A program made the position numbers and the translations under genes. 64,000 nt of DNA from [Clostridium] fimetarium (GTDB lineage Bacteria; Bacillota; Clostridia; Lachnospirales; Lachnospiraceae), in assembly GCF_900111235.1 (NCBI RefSeq), contig NZ_FOJI01000001.1:248001-312000 (forward strand), given 5' to 3'. Under the pieces are notes generated by a model that saw only the letters and a list, made by a program, of their open reading frames with translations, was not told where the DNA came from and made no database searches. Below are positions 35,597 to 46,307 of the stretch, piece by piece. Each line of letters begins with the position of its first letter. Within the stretch, counting starts at the first letter, position 1.

Positions 35597-36835
35597 CTAT
35601 AATCGATTTTGTTGAACATGGTCAAAAAATGCGGCACCACCAATAAAAAGCCCTGAAAATCCTACATTTATTATAAAAGTCCCAAGGGTTGTAGTATTCG
35701 TAATGATTTCTCCACAAAGTTTGATGAAATAGGTGGTTGGCAAAAATACGCCAATTTTTTGTACTATTTCTGGAAGAAGTGAGCTTGGAATAAATCCGCC
35801 TGAGATAAATAGCATTAATGTAGACAGTGTAAATAGTAATAACACGCCTAAAGACTGACTGTTCGCAAATTGAAAAATGAAAAGAATCATTGAAAACACA
35901 CCAAATATTAGTAAAAATAAGCTAATAAAAGAAGTGAAATTAATATAAACAAGAACATTGCTAATCGCTGGAAATCTTATTTGGGCGAGGGCTGTCATCA
36001 TATATGCAAATATTAGCATGGTAAAAAACACCAAAGTTACACCTACAATTTTAAATAAAAACAGCAAAAAAATTGGAATTCTGCGCCTTTTCAAGGAAAT
36101 ACTGAGTGCACTAGTTTCTCGCTTTAACAAATCAGAGCAAGAGATTCCACTAAGTAAAAGGAGAAGTACAATTCCAGAACATATATAAAATTGAATAATT
36201 GTTAGATTACCAGTTGCAGAAATAGTATTTGTTTTAAAATATACACTTCTATCTAGCGCATATGAAAAATATGCCTTATTCAAAAAATCTTCTGATTTCT
36301 CTACGCCATCTTTGATTTTGTAATAATTACAAACATCATCAACTGCATAAATTCCAGCTTGAGCAGCACCAATATCGGTAACTCCAGAATTCACAAGAGT
36401 CCGAAACAGCATTGATTTTGTGCCGATTCCACTTCTAGGAAAAATAATATTTGCGGGTGTATTTGTCCCATCAATAATGTGATTAATAAAATTATCAGGA
36501 ACTAATATTATGGCATAGATACTACCATTTTTTAGACCTTCATACGCAGATTCTTTGCTCATTTCTTTAAAAGTGCAAACATTTTTTACTGTCTCGATTT
36601 CTGATAAAAATGAAAAAGCAAGGGATGTGTATGCGTCACCATCGGGAGGAAGCACTACGGCAATGTCCATCTTGCTACTGCTTTTACTGTTGGTTAACAG
36701 TTTCGTTCCACAAAATCCTATCAGTACAACAAGTGATGCAAATATTAGGGTCGCACAAATTAGTTTTGGAAGAGATTTGAATGCGGCTTTTATTTGAAAC
36801 CATAATAATAAAAGGTATTTAGCCATGAATTGCAA
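35597..36835 (-). CDS. ABC-2 type transporter permease
   Basis: A 412-residue protein with the same fold as its neighbour: an N-terminal helix, a large extracytoplasmic segment (about residues 50-200), then six helices. The short C-terminus ends in FFDHVQQNRL. Its start overlaps the end of the ATPase gene by 17 bases, and 21 bases separate it from the second permease gene, so the three genes are one transcript. The two permeases are likely to form a heterodimer. Confidence 0.83.
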   Translation of the reverse strand: MQFMAKYLLLLWFQIKAAFKSLPKLICATLIFASLVVLIGFCGTKLLTNSKSSSKMDIAVVLPPDGDAYTSLAFSFLSEIETVKNVCTFKEMSKESAYEGLKNGSIYAIILVPDNFINHIIDGTNTPANIIFPRSGIGTKSMLFRTLVNSGVTDIGAAQAGIYAVDDVCNYYKIKDGVEKSEDFLNKAYFSYALDRSVYFKTNTISATGNLTIIQFYICSGIVLLLLLSGISCSDLLKRETSALSISLKRRRIPIFLLFLFKIVGVTLVFFTMLIFAYMMTALAQIRFPAISNVLVYINFTSFISLFLLIFGVFSMILFIFQFANSQSLGVLLLFTLSTLMLFISGGFIPSSLLPEIVQKIGVFLPTTYFIKLCGEIITNTTTLGTFIINVGFSGLFIGGAAFFDHVQQNRL

Positions 36836-37505
36836 TCATCCTTTCCATTAATTTTTGACCAACTGGCTTATCTAAAAGCTCAGTGAGGATGCCGTTTTGC
36901 AAAAGATACATACGGGTGCAAAAATCTAGTTCAGCTTCTTCATGGCTTGTAATAATTACTGTACCGCCATTTTTAATATATGTTTTTAAATAATATTTAA
37001 TATCTTCTTTGCAAATAATATCAAGGGAGGCGCCTGGTTCATCTAGGATAAGAATCGGCGGGCTTTTTGCAAGAGCACAAGCAATGCTCAAACGTTTTCT
37101 CATACCACCTGATAATTTTTCAACAGGATAATTTTTATAAGAATCAAGACCAAATCTAGCTGGAACACCAGTTTTTAAATCTTCATCTAGATTTCTTGTA
37201 CTTTCACAATACCAGAAACGAAGATTATCAAGCACAGATAACTTATCCATTAGAGGGTTGTCTTGCGGCACATAGCCTACATAGTCAGAAAATAACTTCG
37301 GATTTTTAATCGGATCTTTTCCATCATATAAGATACTTCCTGAAGTTGATTTCCTAGAACCGGAAAGAATACCGAGTAAAGTTGATTTTCCACATCCATT
37401 CGCACCAACAATTGCTATGTATTCACCCTTTTTTGCATTAAAAGTTGCGCCATTAAGAATATGATTTTTACCGTAGTTTTTACATATACTATTTACCTGA
37501 ATCAT
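36819..37505 (-). CDS. ABC transporter ATP-binding protein
   Basis: A 228-residue single ATPase: Walker A GANGCGKST, Q-loop VPQDN, signature LSGGMRKR, Walker B ILILDEP, switch His in TSHEEAE. It drives the two ABC-2 permeases downstream. I start it at the ATG whose complement is 37503-37505, seven bases after GAGGG; an in-frame ATG twelve bases further out lacks a ribosome binding site. A perfect 27-base palindrome lies upstream at 37571-37597. Confidence 0.92.
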   Translation of the reverse strand: MIQVNSICKNYGKNHILNGATFNAKKGEYIAIVGANGCGKSTLLGILSGSRKSTSGSILYDGKDPIKNPKLFSDYVGYVPQDNPLMDKLSVLDNLRFWYCESTRNLDEDLKTGVPARFGLDSYKNYPVEKLSGGMRKRLSIACALAKSPPILILDEPGASLDIICKEDIKYYLKTYIKNGGTVIITSHEEAELDFCTRMYLLQNGILTELLDKPVGQKLMERMIAIHG

Positions 37506-37570
37506 AATTTCCCTCATTTCAATACTATTTTAAAAATTTTCTATTCATTTTAAATTTTCAACATTCTTGT

Positions 37571-37597
37571 GTATGAAAGATGAAATATCTTTCATAC
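37571..37597. promoter_or_regulatory. Perfect palindromic operator candidate of the ABC-2 operon
   Basis: GTATGAAAGAT and ATCTTTCATAC are perfect 11-base arms around GAAAT. On the reverse strand a TATATTAT -10-like sequence lies just upstream of it. It is the best candidate for a regulator-binding site of the ABC-2 operon or of the divergent gene at 37762. Confidence 0.6.
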
Positions 37598-37761
37598 TTA
37601 TAATATACTACTGCTTTATAGCCTCATAAAATATATTGTGCCATTTTTTTACAGCTTTGTAAACATATATATAAAGCTATATGGGTTTATGACACATCAA
37701 TATCCTTATTTGTATAGTATAGATATGAGTTATTACAATCAAACAGCGAAGGAGCAAAATA

Positions 37762-38838
37762 ATGGGTAATATAATTGATTATGTTAACGAATTTCAATCA
37801 GTAAATTTTAAAGAAAAACCATTTGAAGCTGTTGATGGCTTGGTTCTTGCATGTTTTGCTTATTTTGATTTTGGCAAGTTGGTACCATCTGTTAGTGCTG
37901 AATCAGAAAATGTAACGATAGTTGATTTGTCTAAATCCAGTAATTATGAGGAGATGTTTTTAGATACATTTGATCCCTTGAAAAGTGAAGAATTATTTCA
38001 AGCGATGTTGCAAAGTAAGAGATTTGGTAGTATTCAATTAAATTACTATGTGAATGAACATGATGAAAAAGAGGAAAAACAATTTTCTGCCATTACGGTA
38101 TTTTTTGAGGATAGTGCATTTATAGCTTATAGAGGAACTGACAACTCATTTGTCGGTTGGAAAGAAAATTTTAATATGTCCTATATATCTATAATTCCAT
38201 CTCAAAGGGCAGCATCTATATATATTGATTATATTTCAAAACAAACGAATGGGAAAATATATTTAGGCGGACATTCTAAGGGCGGAAATTTAGCGATATA
38301 TAGTGCGACATATGCGGATGAAAAGGTGCAGAATAGAATTGTTGCAATCTATTCTTTTGATGCACCAGGATTTAAGGAAGATATTCATACACAAGAGGGA
38401 TACTTGCGTGTAGTCGATAGAATCCTAAAATATGTTCCCAATTCATCAATAGTAGGAATGTTACTATTACAAGAAAAAAACTATTTTATTGTAGAAAGTA
38501 GTGTAAAAGGAATTCTACAACATGATGCTTTTTCGTGGGTAGTTGAAAATGGTGATTTTGTATATCTGGATAATTTGAGGGAAGATTCCGTTCAATTAAA
38601 CAGTTTGCTGAATACTTTGATTGAAAATATTAGTGATGATGAAAGAAAAAGACTTGTTGATATCATATATAGAATCATTATCAAAAATAAAATAAGAACC
38701 GCAAATGAGTTTGTATCAAATTGGAGAAGAGTAGCATTTGGGATATTAATTGGAATAAAAGGGATGTCGAAGGATACGAGGAAAGCAATGACGCAGATGG
38801 TTAGAAACGTGTTCTTTCAGATGGTCAAGATGGGATGA
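37762..38838 (+). CDS. DUF2974 (Mbeg1-like) alpha/beta hydrolase
   Basis: A 358-residue cytoplasmic protein of the lipase-like DUF2974 family. An oxyanion-side motif AYRGTDNSFVGWKEN precedes the nucleophile elbow GGHSKGGN (G-H-S-K-G). It probably hydrolyses an ester or lipid; the substrate is unknown. Good ribosome binding site (AAGGAG). No signal peptide. It is divergent from the ABC-2 operon and runs into the giant hairpin region. Confidence 0.88.
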   Translation: MGNIIDYVNEFQSVNFKEKPFEAVDGLVLACFAYFDFGKLVPSVSAESENVTIVDLSKSSNYEEMFLDTFDPLKSEELFQAMLQSKRFGSIQLNYYVNEHDEKEEKQFSAITVFFEDSAFIAYRGTDNSFVGWKENFNMSYISIIPSQRAASIYIDYISKQTNGKIYLGGHSKGGNLAIYSATYADEKVQNRIVAIYSFDAPGFKEDIHTQEGYLRVVDRILKYVPNSSIVGMLLLQEKNYFIVESSVKGILQHDAFSWVVENGDFVYLDNLREDSVQLNSLLNTLIENISDDERKRLVDIIYRIIIKNKIRTANEFVSNWRRVAFGILIGIKGMSKDTRKAMTQMVRNVFFQMVKMG

Positions 38839-38857
38839 ATTTTGGTGATGGACGGAC

Positions 38858-39018
38858 GAAAAACCGGGTATATGTCCTCCTGTTCGCTATTGCCTCTACA
38901 GCCGTACGCGATTGTCTGCATTCGGTTTGACACAAAAAGATGTGTCAACCGCCTGCAGACAATCGCGTATGGCTGTAACGGCAAATGCGGACAATAGAGG
39001 ACATATACCCAGTTTTTC
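38858..39018 (+). repeat. Giant hairpin element, copy 1
   Basis: A 161-nt imperfect palindrome. The outer stem pairs 38858-38879 with 38997-39018 with one mismatch. The next stem is interrupted by two 2x2 internal loops. A 23-bp middle stem follows, then a 2x2 TT/CC loop and a top stem CGGTT(T)GACACA / TGTGTCAACCG with one bulged base and loop AAAAGA. The inverse-oriented second copy has the same length and layout. Confidence 0.9.
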
Positions 39019-39142
39019 TACTCGATCGTAGCCGAAATTCACGCGGGAAAGAGCGAAAACCGCCTAACCGGGAGAAACTATCTTCCTATGAACGGTTTTT
39101 TTGCGCGCAAAGATTGACTGAAGTCCTTAGCGATGGAACCAA

Positions 39143-39303
39143 GAAAAAACGTAAAAATGTCCTCGATTGTCCGCATTTGCCGTTACAACCATATGAGATT
39201 GTATCCAGGCGGTTGACACATCTTTTTGTGTCGAACCGAATGGAAACAATCTCATATGGTTGTAGAGGCAATAGCGAACATGAGGACATATTTACGTTTT
39301 TTC
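39143..39303 (-). repeat. Giant hairpin element, copy 2 (inverted)
   Basis: A 161-nt imperfect palindrome, reverse-complement orientation to copy 1. The outer stem is 39143-39164 with 39282-39303, one mismatch. It keeps the terminal loop AAAAGA, the bulged base in the top stem, the 2x2 loops and the conserved GTTCGCTATTGCC and CGGCAAATGCGGACA blocks. The middle and outer stem sequences differ from copy 1, mostly as compensatory pairs. It ends 23 bases from the pyrG stop codon. Confidence 0.9.
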
Positions 39304-39326
39304 GCCCGTTCTCGCTAACATCCCAC

Positions 39327-40934
39327 TCAATCTTCCTTATTCTTAAGTGCAGCTGCTATGAATCCCTTAAACAAAGGATGTGGCCTATTTGGTCTTGATT
39401 TAAATTCTGGATGAGCTTGTGTTGCTAAAAACCATGGATGGTCTATTAATTCAATCATTTCAACAATTCTTCCATCAGGTGAAAGACCGGAAAGTTTCAT
39501 TCCATTTTCTGAAAGTACATTTCTGTAGTCGTTGTTGACTTCATAACGATGACGATGTCTTTCTTTTATTGTTGCTGTTCCATATACCTCAAAGGCTTTA
39601 GAAGTTTTGTCAAGTACGCAAGGATATGAACCAAGTCTTAAAGTTCCTCCAATATCATCTATTCCTTCTTGGTCTGGCATAAGGTGAATGACTGGATGTG
39701 TTGTCTCTGGCTTAAGTTCAACACTGTGAGCATCGGCATAGCCGATAACATCACGAGAAAACTCAACGATTGCCAACTGCATACCAAGGCATAAACCTAA
39801 GAATGGAACTTTTTGTTCTCTTGCATATCGGATTGCCTGAATCTTGCCTTCGACACCTCTATCACCAAAACCACCAGGAACTAAGATACCATCAACATCT
39901 CCTAATAATTCAGCAGCATTTTCAGCAGTCACTAACTCTGAATCAACCCACTTAATGTTGACATCACAAGAATTAGCAACACCGCCATGTTTTAAAGATT
40001 CAACAACACTCAGATAAGCATCATGTAATTGAATATATTTTCCAACTAAAGCTATACTAATTGAGTGCTTTGGATTTTTCCAAGCAGTACACATTGCACG
40101 CCATTCATCAAGGTCAGGTGATGGACACTCGAGATTCAGACATTTACAAGCAACTTGTGCTAAATTTTCTTTTTCCATAGCCAGTGGTGCTTCATATAAA
40201 ATATCAACGTCAAGATTTTGAAGAACCTGTGATTTAGGGACATTACAAAATAATGCGATTTTATCTTTGATTCCGTGTTGAAGTGGTTGCTCTGAGCGAC
40301 AAACGATAATGTCTGGCTGAATACCCATGCCCTGAAGCTCTTTAACGCTTGCCTGGGTTGGCTTGGTTTTCATCTCGCCTGAAGATTTCAAGTATGGAAT
40401 AAGAGTTACGTGAATTAAAATAGCATTCTCTCTGCCAACTTCATGCTGAAATTGACGAATAGATTCAAGGAAAGGCTGACTTTCGATATCACCGACTGTA
40501 CCACCAACTTCTATAATTGCAATTTTAGTCTCTTCGGATGAGTAATCTCTAAAGAAACGGCCTTTGATTTCATTTGTTATGTGAGGAATTACTTGAACAG
40601 TTCCTCCACTAAAATCTCCGCGACGTTCTTTTGAAAGAACAGACCAATAGATTTTACCAGTTGTTACATTTGAGTTTTTGTTAAGACTTTCATCAATGAA
40701 TCGCTCATAGTGTCCGAGATCAAGATCAGTTTCTGCTCCATCATCGGTTACAAATACTTCACCGTGTTGAATTGGGTTCATAGTACCGGGATCTATGTTA
40801 ATATAGGGATCAAACTTTTGCATTGTGACTGAAAAACCACGAGACTTCAGTAAACGACCAAGTGAAGCGGCCGTAATACCTTTGCCTAAACCTGAAACGA
40901 CGCCACCTGTAACAAATACGTACTTTACGGGCAT
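39327..40934 (-). CDS. pyrG: CTP synthase
   Basis: A 535-residue enzyme that makes CTP from UTP using glutamine. The N-terminal synthetase domain carries the P-loop-like [10 protein letters not shown]. The C-terminal class I glutamine amidotransferase domain has the nucleophile in FLGLCLGMQ and the HPE of the triad in AHPEF. Transcribed toward the hairpin gap. Ribosome binding site AAGGAGG. No T-box or other leader structure was seen in the 273-base gap to ftsH. Confidence 0.97.
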   Translation of the reverse strand: MPVKYVFVTGGVVSGLGKGITAASLGRLLKSRGFSVTMQKFDPYINIDPGTMNPIQHGEVFVTDDGAETDLDLGHYERFIDESLNKNSNVTTGKIYWSVLSKERRGDFSGGTVQVIPHITNEIKGRFFRDYSSEETKIAIIEVGGTVGDIESQPFLESIRQFQHEVGRENAILIHVTLIPYLKSSGEMKTKPTQASVKELQGMGIQPDIIVCRSEQPLQHGIKDKIALFCNVPKSQVLQNLDVDILYEAPLAMEKENLAQVACKCLNLECPSPDLDEWRAMCTAWKNPKHSISIALVGKYIQLHDAYLSVVESLKHGGVANSCDVNIKWVDSELVTAENAAELLGDVDGILVPGGFGDRGVEGKIQAIRYAREQKVPFLGLCLGMQLAIVEFSRDVIGYADAHSVELKPETTHPVIHLMPDQEGIDDIGGTLRLGSYPCVLDKTSKAFEVYGTATIKERHRHRYEVNNDYRNVLSENGMKLSGLSPDGRIVEMIELIDHPWFLATQAHPEFKSRPNRPHPLFKGFIAAALKNKED

Positions 40935-41207
40935 GATGTACCTCCTTATTTTTTAAACTAATTTATATATTATACAACGAATGACATGTTATTTCCACAA
41001 GAATTTACAAAAAATATAACCAAAATGTAGAAGTAAAATTTATATAATGTGAAAACAATATCCATATATTATAGAAAATGTATAAAATTATTATAAATAC
41101 GTACACTTTTGGTGTTTATTATATTGATTTTATTTTTAATTATCTCTATAATGAAATCAGTGTTGTTCGAAATTGCACAAATATGAAAGTAAGAGAGAGG
41201 TGACTTG

Positions 41208-43172
41208 ATGGAAAACAATAACAATAATAATAATAACAATAATAAAAATAAAAATAATAATGGTAATAAAGATGGAAAACAGCCCAAATTTAACCAAACT
41301 ATAGTTATTCTTATGATTGCAGCATTATTTATATTTATGGGTATTAGTATGCTTAATAGTATGGTGAAAGATGCAACATATAAGGAGATTACATACGATA
41401 AATTCGCTAGTATGGTAAACAATGATGAAGTTAGTAAGGTGACCTATGAAGCTGATAGAATTTTAATTGAGCCAAAGGATCAGGAAACTTCAATTAGCGG
41501 TATTAGTTATACTTATTATACTGGTAAAATAGATGACCCTGAAATGATCCAGCTGTTAAAGGATAAAGGAGTTGAATGGGGCGGTCAAATCCCAAATAAA
41601 AATTCTTCCCTCATCGATTTTATCTTAGTATATATATTGCCATTTCTTTTGATTTATCTTCTATTTGGATTTGTTTACAAGAAGTTATCAAAAGGTGGAG
41701 GTATGATGGGCGGTATGGGTGTTGGAAAGAGCAATGCTAAAATATACGTTCAAAAGGAAACGGGAGTTACATTTAAAGATGTTGCGGGTCAAGATGAAGC
41801 AAAGGAATCTTTGAATGAAATAGTAGATTTTCTTCATAATCCAGAAAAATATTCAAATATTGGTGCAAGACTTCCCAAAGGTGCTCTTTTAGTAGGCCCT
41901 CCAGGAACAGGTAAAACACTTCTTGCAAAAGCAGTAGCAGGTGAAGCGAAAGTACCATTTTTCTCACTTTCAGGTTCTGATTTTGTAGAGATGTTTGTTG
42001 GTGTTGGTGCGTCTAGAGTAAGAGATTTGTTTAAACAGGCACAGCAAACTGCACCTTGTATCATATTTATAGATGAAATAGATGCAATTGGTAAGAGTAG
42101 AGATTCCAGATATGGTGGCGGTAATGATGAAAGAGAGCAAACGCTCAATCAATTGCTTTCAGAGATGGATGGTTTTGATACATCAAAAGGTCTGTTTATA
42201 TTAGCAGCAACGAACCGACCAGAAGTACTGGATAAAGCACTTCTTCGTCCAGGTCGTTTAGATAGAAGAATTATTGTAGATAAACCTGATTTAAAGGGTC
42301 GTGTAGACACGCTTAAAGTTCATTCAAAAGGAGTACTTATGGATGACTCAGTTGATCTTGATGCGATTGCGCTTGCTACATCAGGAGCAGTTGGTTCAGA
42401 TCTTGCGAACATGATCAATGAAGCTGCAATCAATGCAGTAAAGAACGGGCGTAAATTTGTAACACAGGACGATTTATTCGAATCGGTTGAAGTTGTAATC
42501 GCTGGTAAAGAAAAGAAAGATAGAATTCTTGGAAAAGAAGAGAAACGTATCGTTGCTTATCACGAAGTTGGCCATGCACTGATTACTGCTTTGAAAAAGA
42601 ATGCTGTACCAATTCAAAAAATCACAATTGTACCAAGAACAATGGGATCACTTGGTTATGTAATGCAAGTGCCTGAAGAAGAAAAGTACCTTATGAGTAA
42701 GGATGAACTTTTGGCTAGACTTGTAACATTTTTAGGTGGTAGAGCAGCAGAAGAAATCGTATTTGATACAGTAACAACTGGTGCGTCAAACGATATTGAA
42801 AAAGCTACTTCAATTGCAAGAGCCATGATTACGCAATATGGTATGTCCGATAAATTTGGATTGATGTCTCTTGAAACAGTTGAAAACAAATATCTAGATG
42901 GCAGAACAGCACTTAATTGTAGCGATAGCACAGCGGCTGAAGTCGATTCAGAAGTAAAAGATCTCTTGAAAAAATGTTTCCTAGAGGCGAAAGCGCTTAT
43001 TAGTGAGAATAGACCAGCGCTTGATGCGATTGCAGAATTCTTGTTTGAAAAAGAGACAATCTCTGGTAAACAGTTTATGGAAATTTATAATAGAATTAAA
43101 GGTATAGAAACACCTGAAGAAACTCCAGAGTTAGGTACCACTGAATTAGACCCATTTAAAGAAGAACAATAA
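41208..43172 (+). CDS. ftsH: ATP-dependent zinc metalloprotease FtsH
   Basis: A membrane AAA+ protease of 654 residues that degrades misfolded membrane and regulatory proteins. Two N-terminal helices flank a short outside domain. The AAA module has the P-loop at residues 230-237 (GPPGTGKT), the Walker [12 protein letters not shown] and the SRH region. The zinc site is H452EVGH. The N-terminus is unusual: a run of ten Asn and then a Lys/Asn-rich stretch before the first helix. ATG 41208 is preferred to TTG 41205. Confidence 0.96.
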   Translation: MENNNNNNNNNNKNKNNNGNKDGKQPKFNQTIVILMIAALFIFMGISMLNSMVKDATYKEITYDKFASMVNNDEVSKVTYEADRILIEPKDQETSISGISYTYYTGKIDDPEMIQLLKDKGVEWGGQIPNKNSSLIDFILVYILPFLLIYLLFGFVYKKLSKGGGMMGGMGVGKSNAKIYVQKETGVTFKDVAGQDEAKESLNEIVDFLHNPEKYSNIGARLPKGALLVGPPGTGKTLLAKAVAGEAKVPFFSLSGSDFVEMFVGVGASRVRDLFKQAQQTAPCIIFIDEIDAIGKSRDSRYGGGNDEREQTLNQLLSEMDGFDTSKGLFILAATNRPEVLDKALLRPGRLDRRIIVDKPDLKGRVDTLKVHSKGVLMDDSVDLDAIALATSGAVGSDLANMINEAAINAVKNGRKFVTQDDLFESVEVVIAGKEKKDRILGKEEKRIVAYHEVGHALITALKKNAVPIQKITIVPRTMGSLGYVMQVPEEEKYLMSKDELLARLVTFLGGRAAEEIVFDTVTTGASNDIEKATSIARAMITQYGMSDKFGLMSLETVENKYLDGRTALNCSDSTAAEVDSEVKDLLKKCFLEAKALISENRPALDAIAEFLFEKETISGKQFMEIYNRIKGIETPEETPELGTTELDPFKEEQ

Positions 43173-43187
43173 ATGTAACTGTATATT

Positions 43188-43225
43188 CAGAAAAAGTCCG
43201 GATCTTAAGATTCGGACTTTTTCTG
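43188..43225 (+). terminator. ftsH terminator
   Basis: A perfect 13-base stem CAGAAAAAGTCCG / CGGACTTTTTCTG (43188-43200 with 43213-43225) with a 12-base loop; the T tract lies within the arm. Confidence 0.85.
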
Positions 43226-43349
43226 CGAAATAGATTTCATAAATGTTAAATAAAGTTTAATAAATAGATTGATAATTCCATGCAAATAATATATATCTAT
43301 AATAGATAGGAATTACATAGGCCAAAAATTCGGGTAGATGGGGGTTTAT

Positions 43350-45188
43350 ATGTTTGATATACAAGAAGAATTAAAAAAACTTCCAGGTAAACCTGGTGTT
43401 TACATAATGCATGACAAAACGGACAAGATCATTTATGTTGGTAAGGCAATTAGTCTTAAGAATAGAGTAAAGCAATACTTTCAAAGTAGCCGAAATCTTT
43501 CAGATAAGATTAAGCATATGGTGTCTAATGTCGATTATTTTGAATATATTATTACTGATTCTGAATTGGAAGCACTTGTTCTTGAATGCAATTTAATTAA
43601 GGAGCACAGGCCCAAATATAATACAATGCTCAAGGACGATAAGTCATATCCTTTTATTAAGGTTACAGTCAATGAAGATTTTCCGAGGGTGCTATTTGCA
43701 AGGTCAATGAAGAAAGATAAGGCTAAGTATTTCGGCCCATATACCAGTGCAGGTGCGGTTAAGAGTTCAATAGAACTTTTATGTAAATTGTATAAAATAC
43801 GTAATTGTAATAGATGCCTTCCTCAAGATATTGGAAAGAAAAGACCATGTCTAAATTATCACATTAAACAGTGTAGTGCACCATGCCAAGGATATATTTC
43901 AAAAGAAGAATATAGAGAGTCAATTAAGAAAGTGATTGATTTTCTAAATGGAAACTATTCCGAAGTTCTCAATGGACTTACAGAAAAAATGCAGGCAGCT
44001 TCAGAAAAAATGGAATACGAAGAAGCAATGGAATATAGGGATTTGGTAACAAGTGTTAAGCAGGTCGCGCAGAAGCAAAAAATCACAGGAAACGATTTGG
44101 AAGATAAGGATGTTATTGCATGTGCAATTGATGGTGATTATGCAGTGGTTCAGGTGTTCTTTATACGAGAAGGAAAACTGCTAGGAAGAGAACATTTTCA
44201 TATGAGCGTGGCAGCAAAGGACAGTAGAAGTGAGATCATATCTGAATTTATGAAACAGTATTACGGTGGAACTCCATTTATTCCTGCACTTATTATGTTG
44301 CAAGAGGAAATCGAAGATTCACAAGTTATAAGTCAGTGGCTTAGTGATAGGCTTAGTCAGAAGGTCACTATCGTAGCGCCTAAAAAGGGTGATAAAGAAA
44401 AGTTAGTTGAACTTGCATATAAGAATGCCGAGTTAGTGCTTTCGCAAGATGGCGAGAAAATAAAACGAGAACATCAGCGTACAGTCGGTGCAATGGCAGA
44501 GGTGGCAGACTTTCTATCGATTGATAAAATTAAGCGTGTGGAAGCATTTGATATATCTAATACAAGTGGTATTGAATCAGTGGGATCGATGGTGGTATTT
44601 GAGGATGGGAAACCTCGTCGTAACGATTATAGAAAGTTCAAAATCAAGTCGGTTAAAGGTCCTGATGATTATAAGAGCATGCAAGAAGTATTAACGAGAA
44701 GATTTTTGCGTGGAATCAAGGAGCGCGAAGAAAATGTGCAAGGATCAGGTTTTAATATTTATCCTGATTTAATAATGATGGATGGTGGTCGAGGACAAGT
44801 TAATATTGCATTGGCAGTGCTCAATGAATTGCACTTGAATATTCCGGTTTGTGGTATGGTAAAAGATGATAACCATAGGACTAGAGGATTGTATTTTGAT
44901 AATGTTGAGATTCCAATTGACCGTAGTAGTGAAGGATTTAAATTAGTTACAAGAATTCAGGATGAAGCCCATAGATTCGCAATAGAATATCACAGAAGCT
45001 TAAGAAGCAAGGCACAGGTAAAATCAGTGCTTGATGGAATTGAGGGTATAGGGCCTACTAGAAGAAAGGCTTTAATGAAGCATTTTTTAGAAATCGATGC
45101 AATTAGAAATGCCTCAATTAGTGAATTAATGGAGGCGGATACAATAAATGAAAATGTAGCTTCTAAAATATATAACTTCTTCCATTAA
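43350..45188 (+). CDS. uvrC: Excinuclease ABC subunit C
   Basis: A nucleotide-excision-repair nuclease of 612 residues. The N-terminal GIY-YIG domain (GVYIMHD...IIYVGKA) makes the 3' incision. A UVR motif near residues 205-240 contacts UvrB. The RNase H-like domain (FDISNTSG...) makes the 5' incision, and C-terminal helix-hairpin-helix repeats ([16 protein letters not shown]) bind DNA. ATG 43350 is five bases after GGGGG and gives the usual MFDIQEELK start; ATG 43338 is upstream without a site. Confidence 0.96.
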   Translation: MFDIQEELKKLPGKPGVYIMHDKTDKIIYVGKAISLKNRVKQYFQSSRNLSDKIKHMVSNVDYFEYIITDSELEALVLECNLIKEHRPKYNTMLKDDKSYPFIKVTVNEDFPRVLFARSMKKDKAKYFGPYTSAGAVKSSIELLCKLYKIRNCNRCLPQDIGKKRPCLNYHIKQCSAPCQGYISKEEYRESIKKVIDFLNGNYSEVLNGLTEKMQAASEKMEYEEAMEYRDLVTSVKQVAQKQKITGNDLEDKDVIACAIDGDYAVVQVFFIREGKLLGREHFHMSVAAKDSRSEIISEFMKQYYGGTPFIPALIMLQEEIEDSQVISQWLSDRLSQKVTIVAPKKGDKEKLVELAYKNAELVLSQDGEKIKREHQRTVGAMAEVADFLSIDKIKRVEAFDISNTSGIESVGSMVVFEDGKPRRNDYRKFKIKSVKGPDDYKSMQEVLTRRFLRGIKEREENVQGSGFNIYPDLIMMDGGRGQVNIALAVLNELHLNIPVCGMVKDDNHRTRGLYFDNVEIPIDRSSEGFKLVTRIQDEAHRFAIEYHRSLRSKAQVKSVLDGIEGIGPTRRKALMKHFLEIDAIRNASISELMEADTINENVASKIYNFFH

Positions 45189-45347
45189 AAGAATAATTGT
45201 GTTAAAATCTAAGGAATGGTTTTTGATATCAAGGATAAGCTTTTTATATCCAGAATATGGTTTTTATTTTAGTTAAGGGTTAATTCCCTCATCAAGATAA
45301 CATAATAATAAATAATAAATAATTAATATAGAAGAAGGAGAATTCCT

Positions 45348-46307
45348 ATGAAAACTTTAGAAAGAGTAAAATTAACCAAAGTTATTGAAAAAATGCAATT
45401 AGTAAACAGAATTCCGCAGGTTACTGCACAAGGAATTTGGCTTCATCAGCCAGAAGTGAATAGACCGGCTCTTCAGCTTGCAGGATTCTATGATCATTTC
45501 GATAATGATAGAATTCAGATTATTGGATATGTTGAACAGGCATATTTGCTTTCCTTGTCAAAAGAGGTAAGAATTGAGAGATATACCCAGCTTTTATCGA
45601 GCAATATTCCATGTATCGTATTTTGTAGAGATTTAGAACCAGAAGAAGAACTTCTTGAGATTGCAATTAAGTATGCAATTCCAATTTTAAAATCTAAAAA
45701 ATCAACATCCTCATTTATGGCGGAAGTTATTAGATGGCTTAAGGTTCAGTTGGCACCATGCATTGTAATCCATGGCGTATTAGTGGATGTATATGGCGAA
45801 GGCGTTTTAATTACTGGTGAGAGTGGAATCGGAAAGAGTGAAGCAGCTCTCGAACTTATAAAACGTGGACATCGTCTTGTTACAGATGATGCCGTTGAAA
45901 TTAGAAAAGTAAGTGATGAAACACTGATAGGTACAGCCCCTGGAGTTACAAAATATTTTATCGAACTTAGAGGTATTGGAATTATAGATGTTAAGACACT
46001 TTTTGGTGTTGAAAGCGTTAAAGAAACGCAGCAGATAGATATGGTAATTAAGCTTGAAGACTGGAATAAAAATAAAGAATATGATAGATTAGGTCTTGAA
46101 GAAGAGTACACAGAATATCTTGGTAATAAGGTAGTGTGTCATTCTCTCCCAATTAGGCCAGGACGTAATCTTGCGGTTATTGTTGAAGCAGCAGCTGTAA
46201 ATCATAGACAGAAGAAGATGGGATATAATGCTGCACAAGAATTATACAAAAGAGTGCAAGAAAATCTCGCAAGAGGAAATACGGAGGATGAGGACGAGGA
46301 TGAATAA
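45348..46307 (+). CDS. hprK: HPr kinase/phosphorylase
   Basis: A 319-residue bifunctional enzyme that phosphorylates Ser46 of HPr in response to glycolytic intermediates and removes the phosphate again. The P-loop is G157ESGIGKS164 and the C-terminal HprK signature is GRNLAVIVEAAAVNHRQ. It ends in an acidic tail. The next gene starts within its last eight bases. The HPr-like protein at 50122, with Ser46, is a likely substrate. Confidence 0.96.
   Translation: MKTLERVKLTKVIEKMQLVNRIPQVTAQGIWLHQPEVNRPALQLAGFYDHFDNDRIQIIGYVEQAYLLSLSKEVRIERYTQLLSSNIPCIVFCRDLEPEEELLEIAIKYAIPILKSKKSTSSFMAEVIRWLKVQLAPCIVIHGVLVDVYGEGVLITGESGIGKSEAALELIKRGHRLVTDDAVEIRKVSDETLIGTAPGVTKYFIELRGIGIIDVKTLFGVESVKETQQIDMVIKLEDWNKNKEYDRLGLEEEYTEYLGNKVVCHSLPIRPGRNLAVIVEAAAVNHRQKKMGYNAAQELYKRVQENLARGNTEDEDEDE

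Larger units (their letters stand above)
38839..39326. other. Gene-free convergent gap with two giant hairpins
   Basis: No plausible gene was seen in these 488 bases. An open frame across 38985-39398 merely runs through the hairpins. The gap holds two 161-nt hairpins (below) and a 124-base spacer, in which AAAACCG and CGGTTTT form a possible terminator around 39056-39102. Confidence 0.8.

Noticed and set aside
38858-39303. Integron attC sites or a retron msr/msd as explanation of the giant hairpins
   Set aside because: The ends lack the GTTRRRY/RYYYAAC core of attC, and no integrase or reverse transcriptase gene is in the window.
38985-39398. 137-codon ORF on the + strand through the convergent gap
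   Set aside because: It runs through both hairpin regions and into the 3' end of pyrG on the other strand; no ribosome binding site and no recognisable domain. The inverted repeats explain the open frame.
41069-41422. Antisense ORF over the ftsH start rich in Leu
   Set aside because: It is the complement of the AAT/AAC Asn tract; no ribosome binding site.
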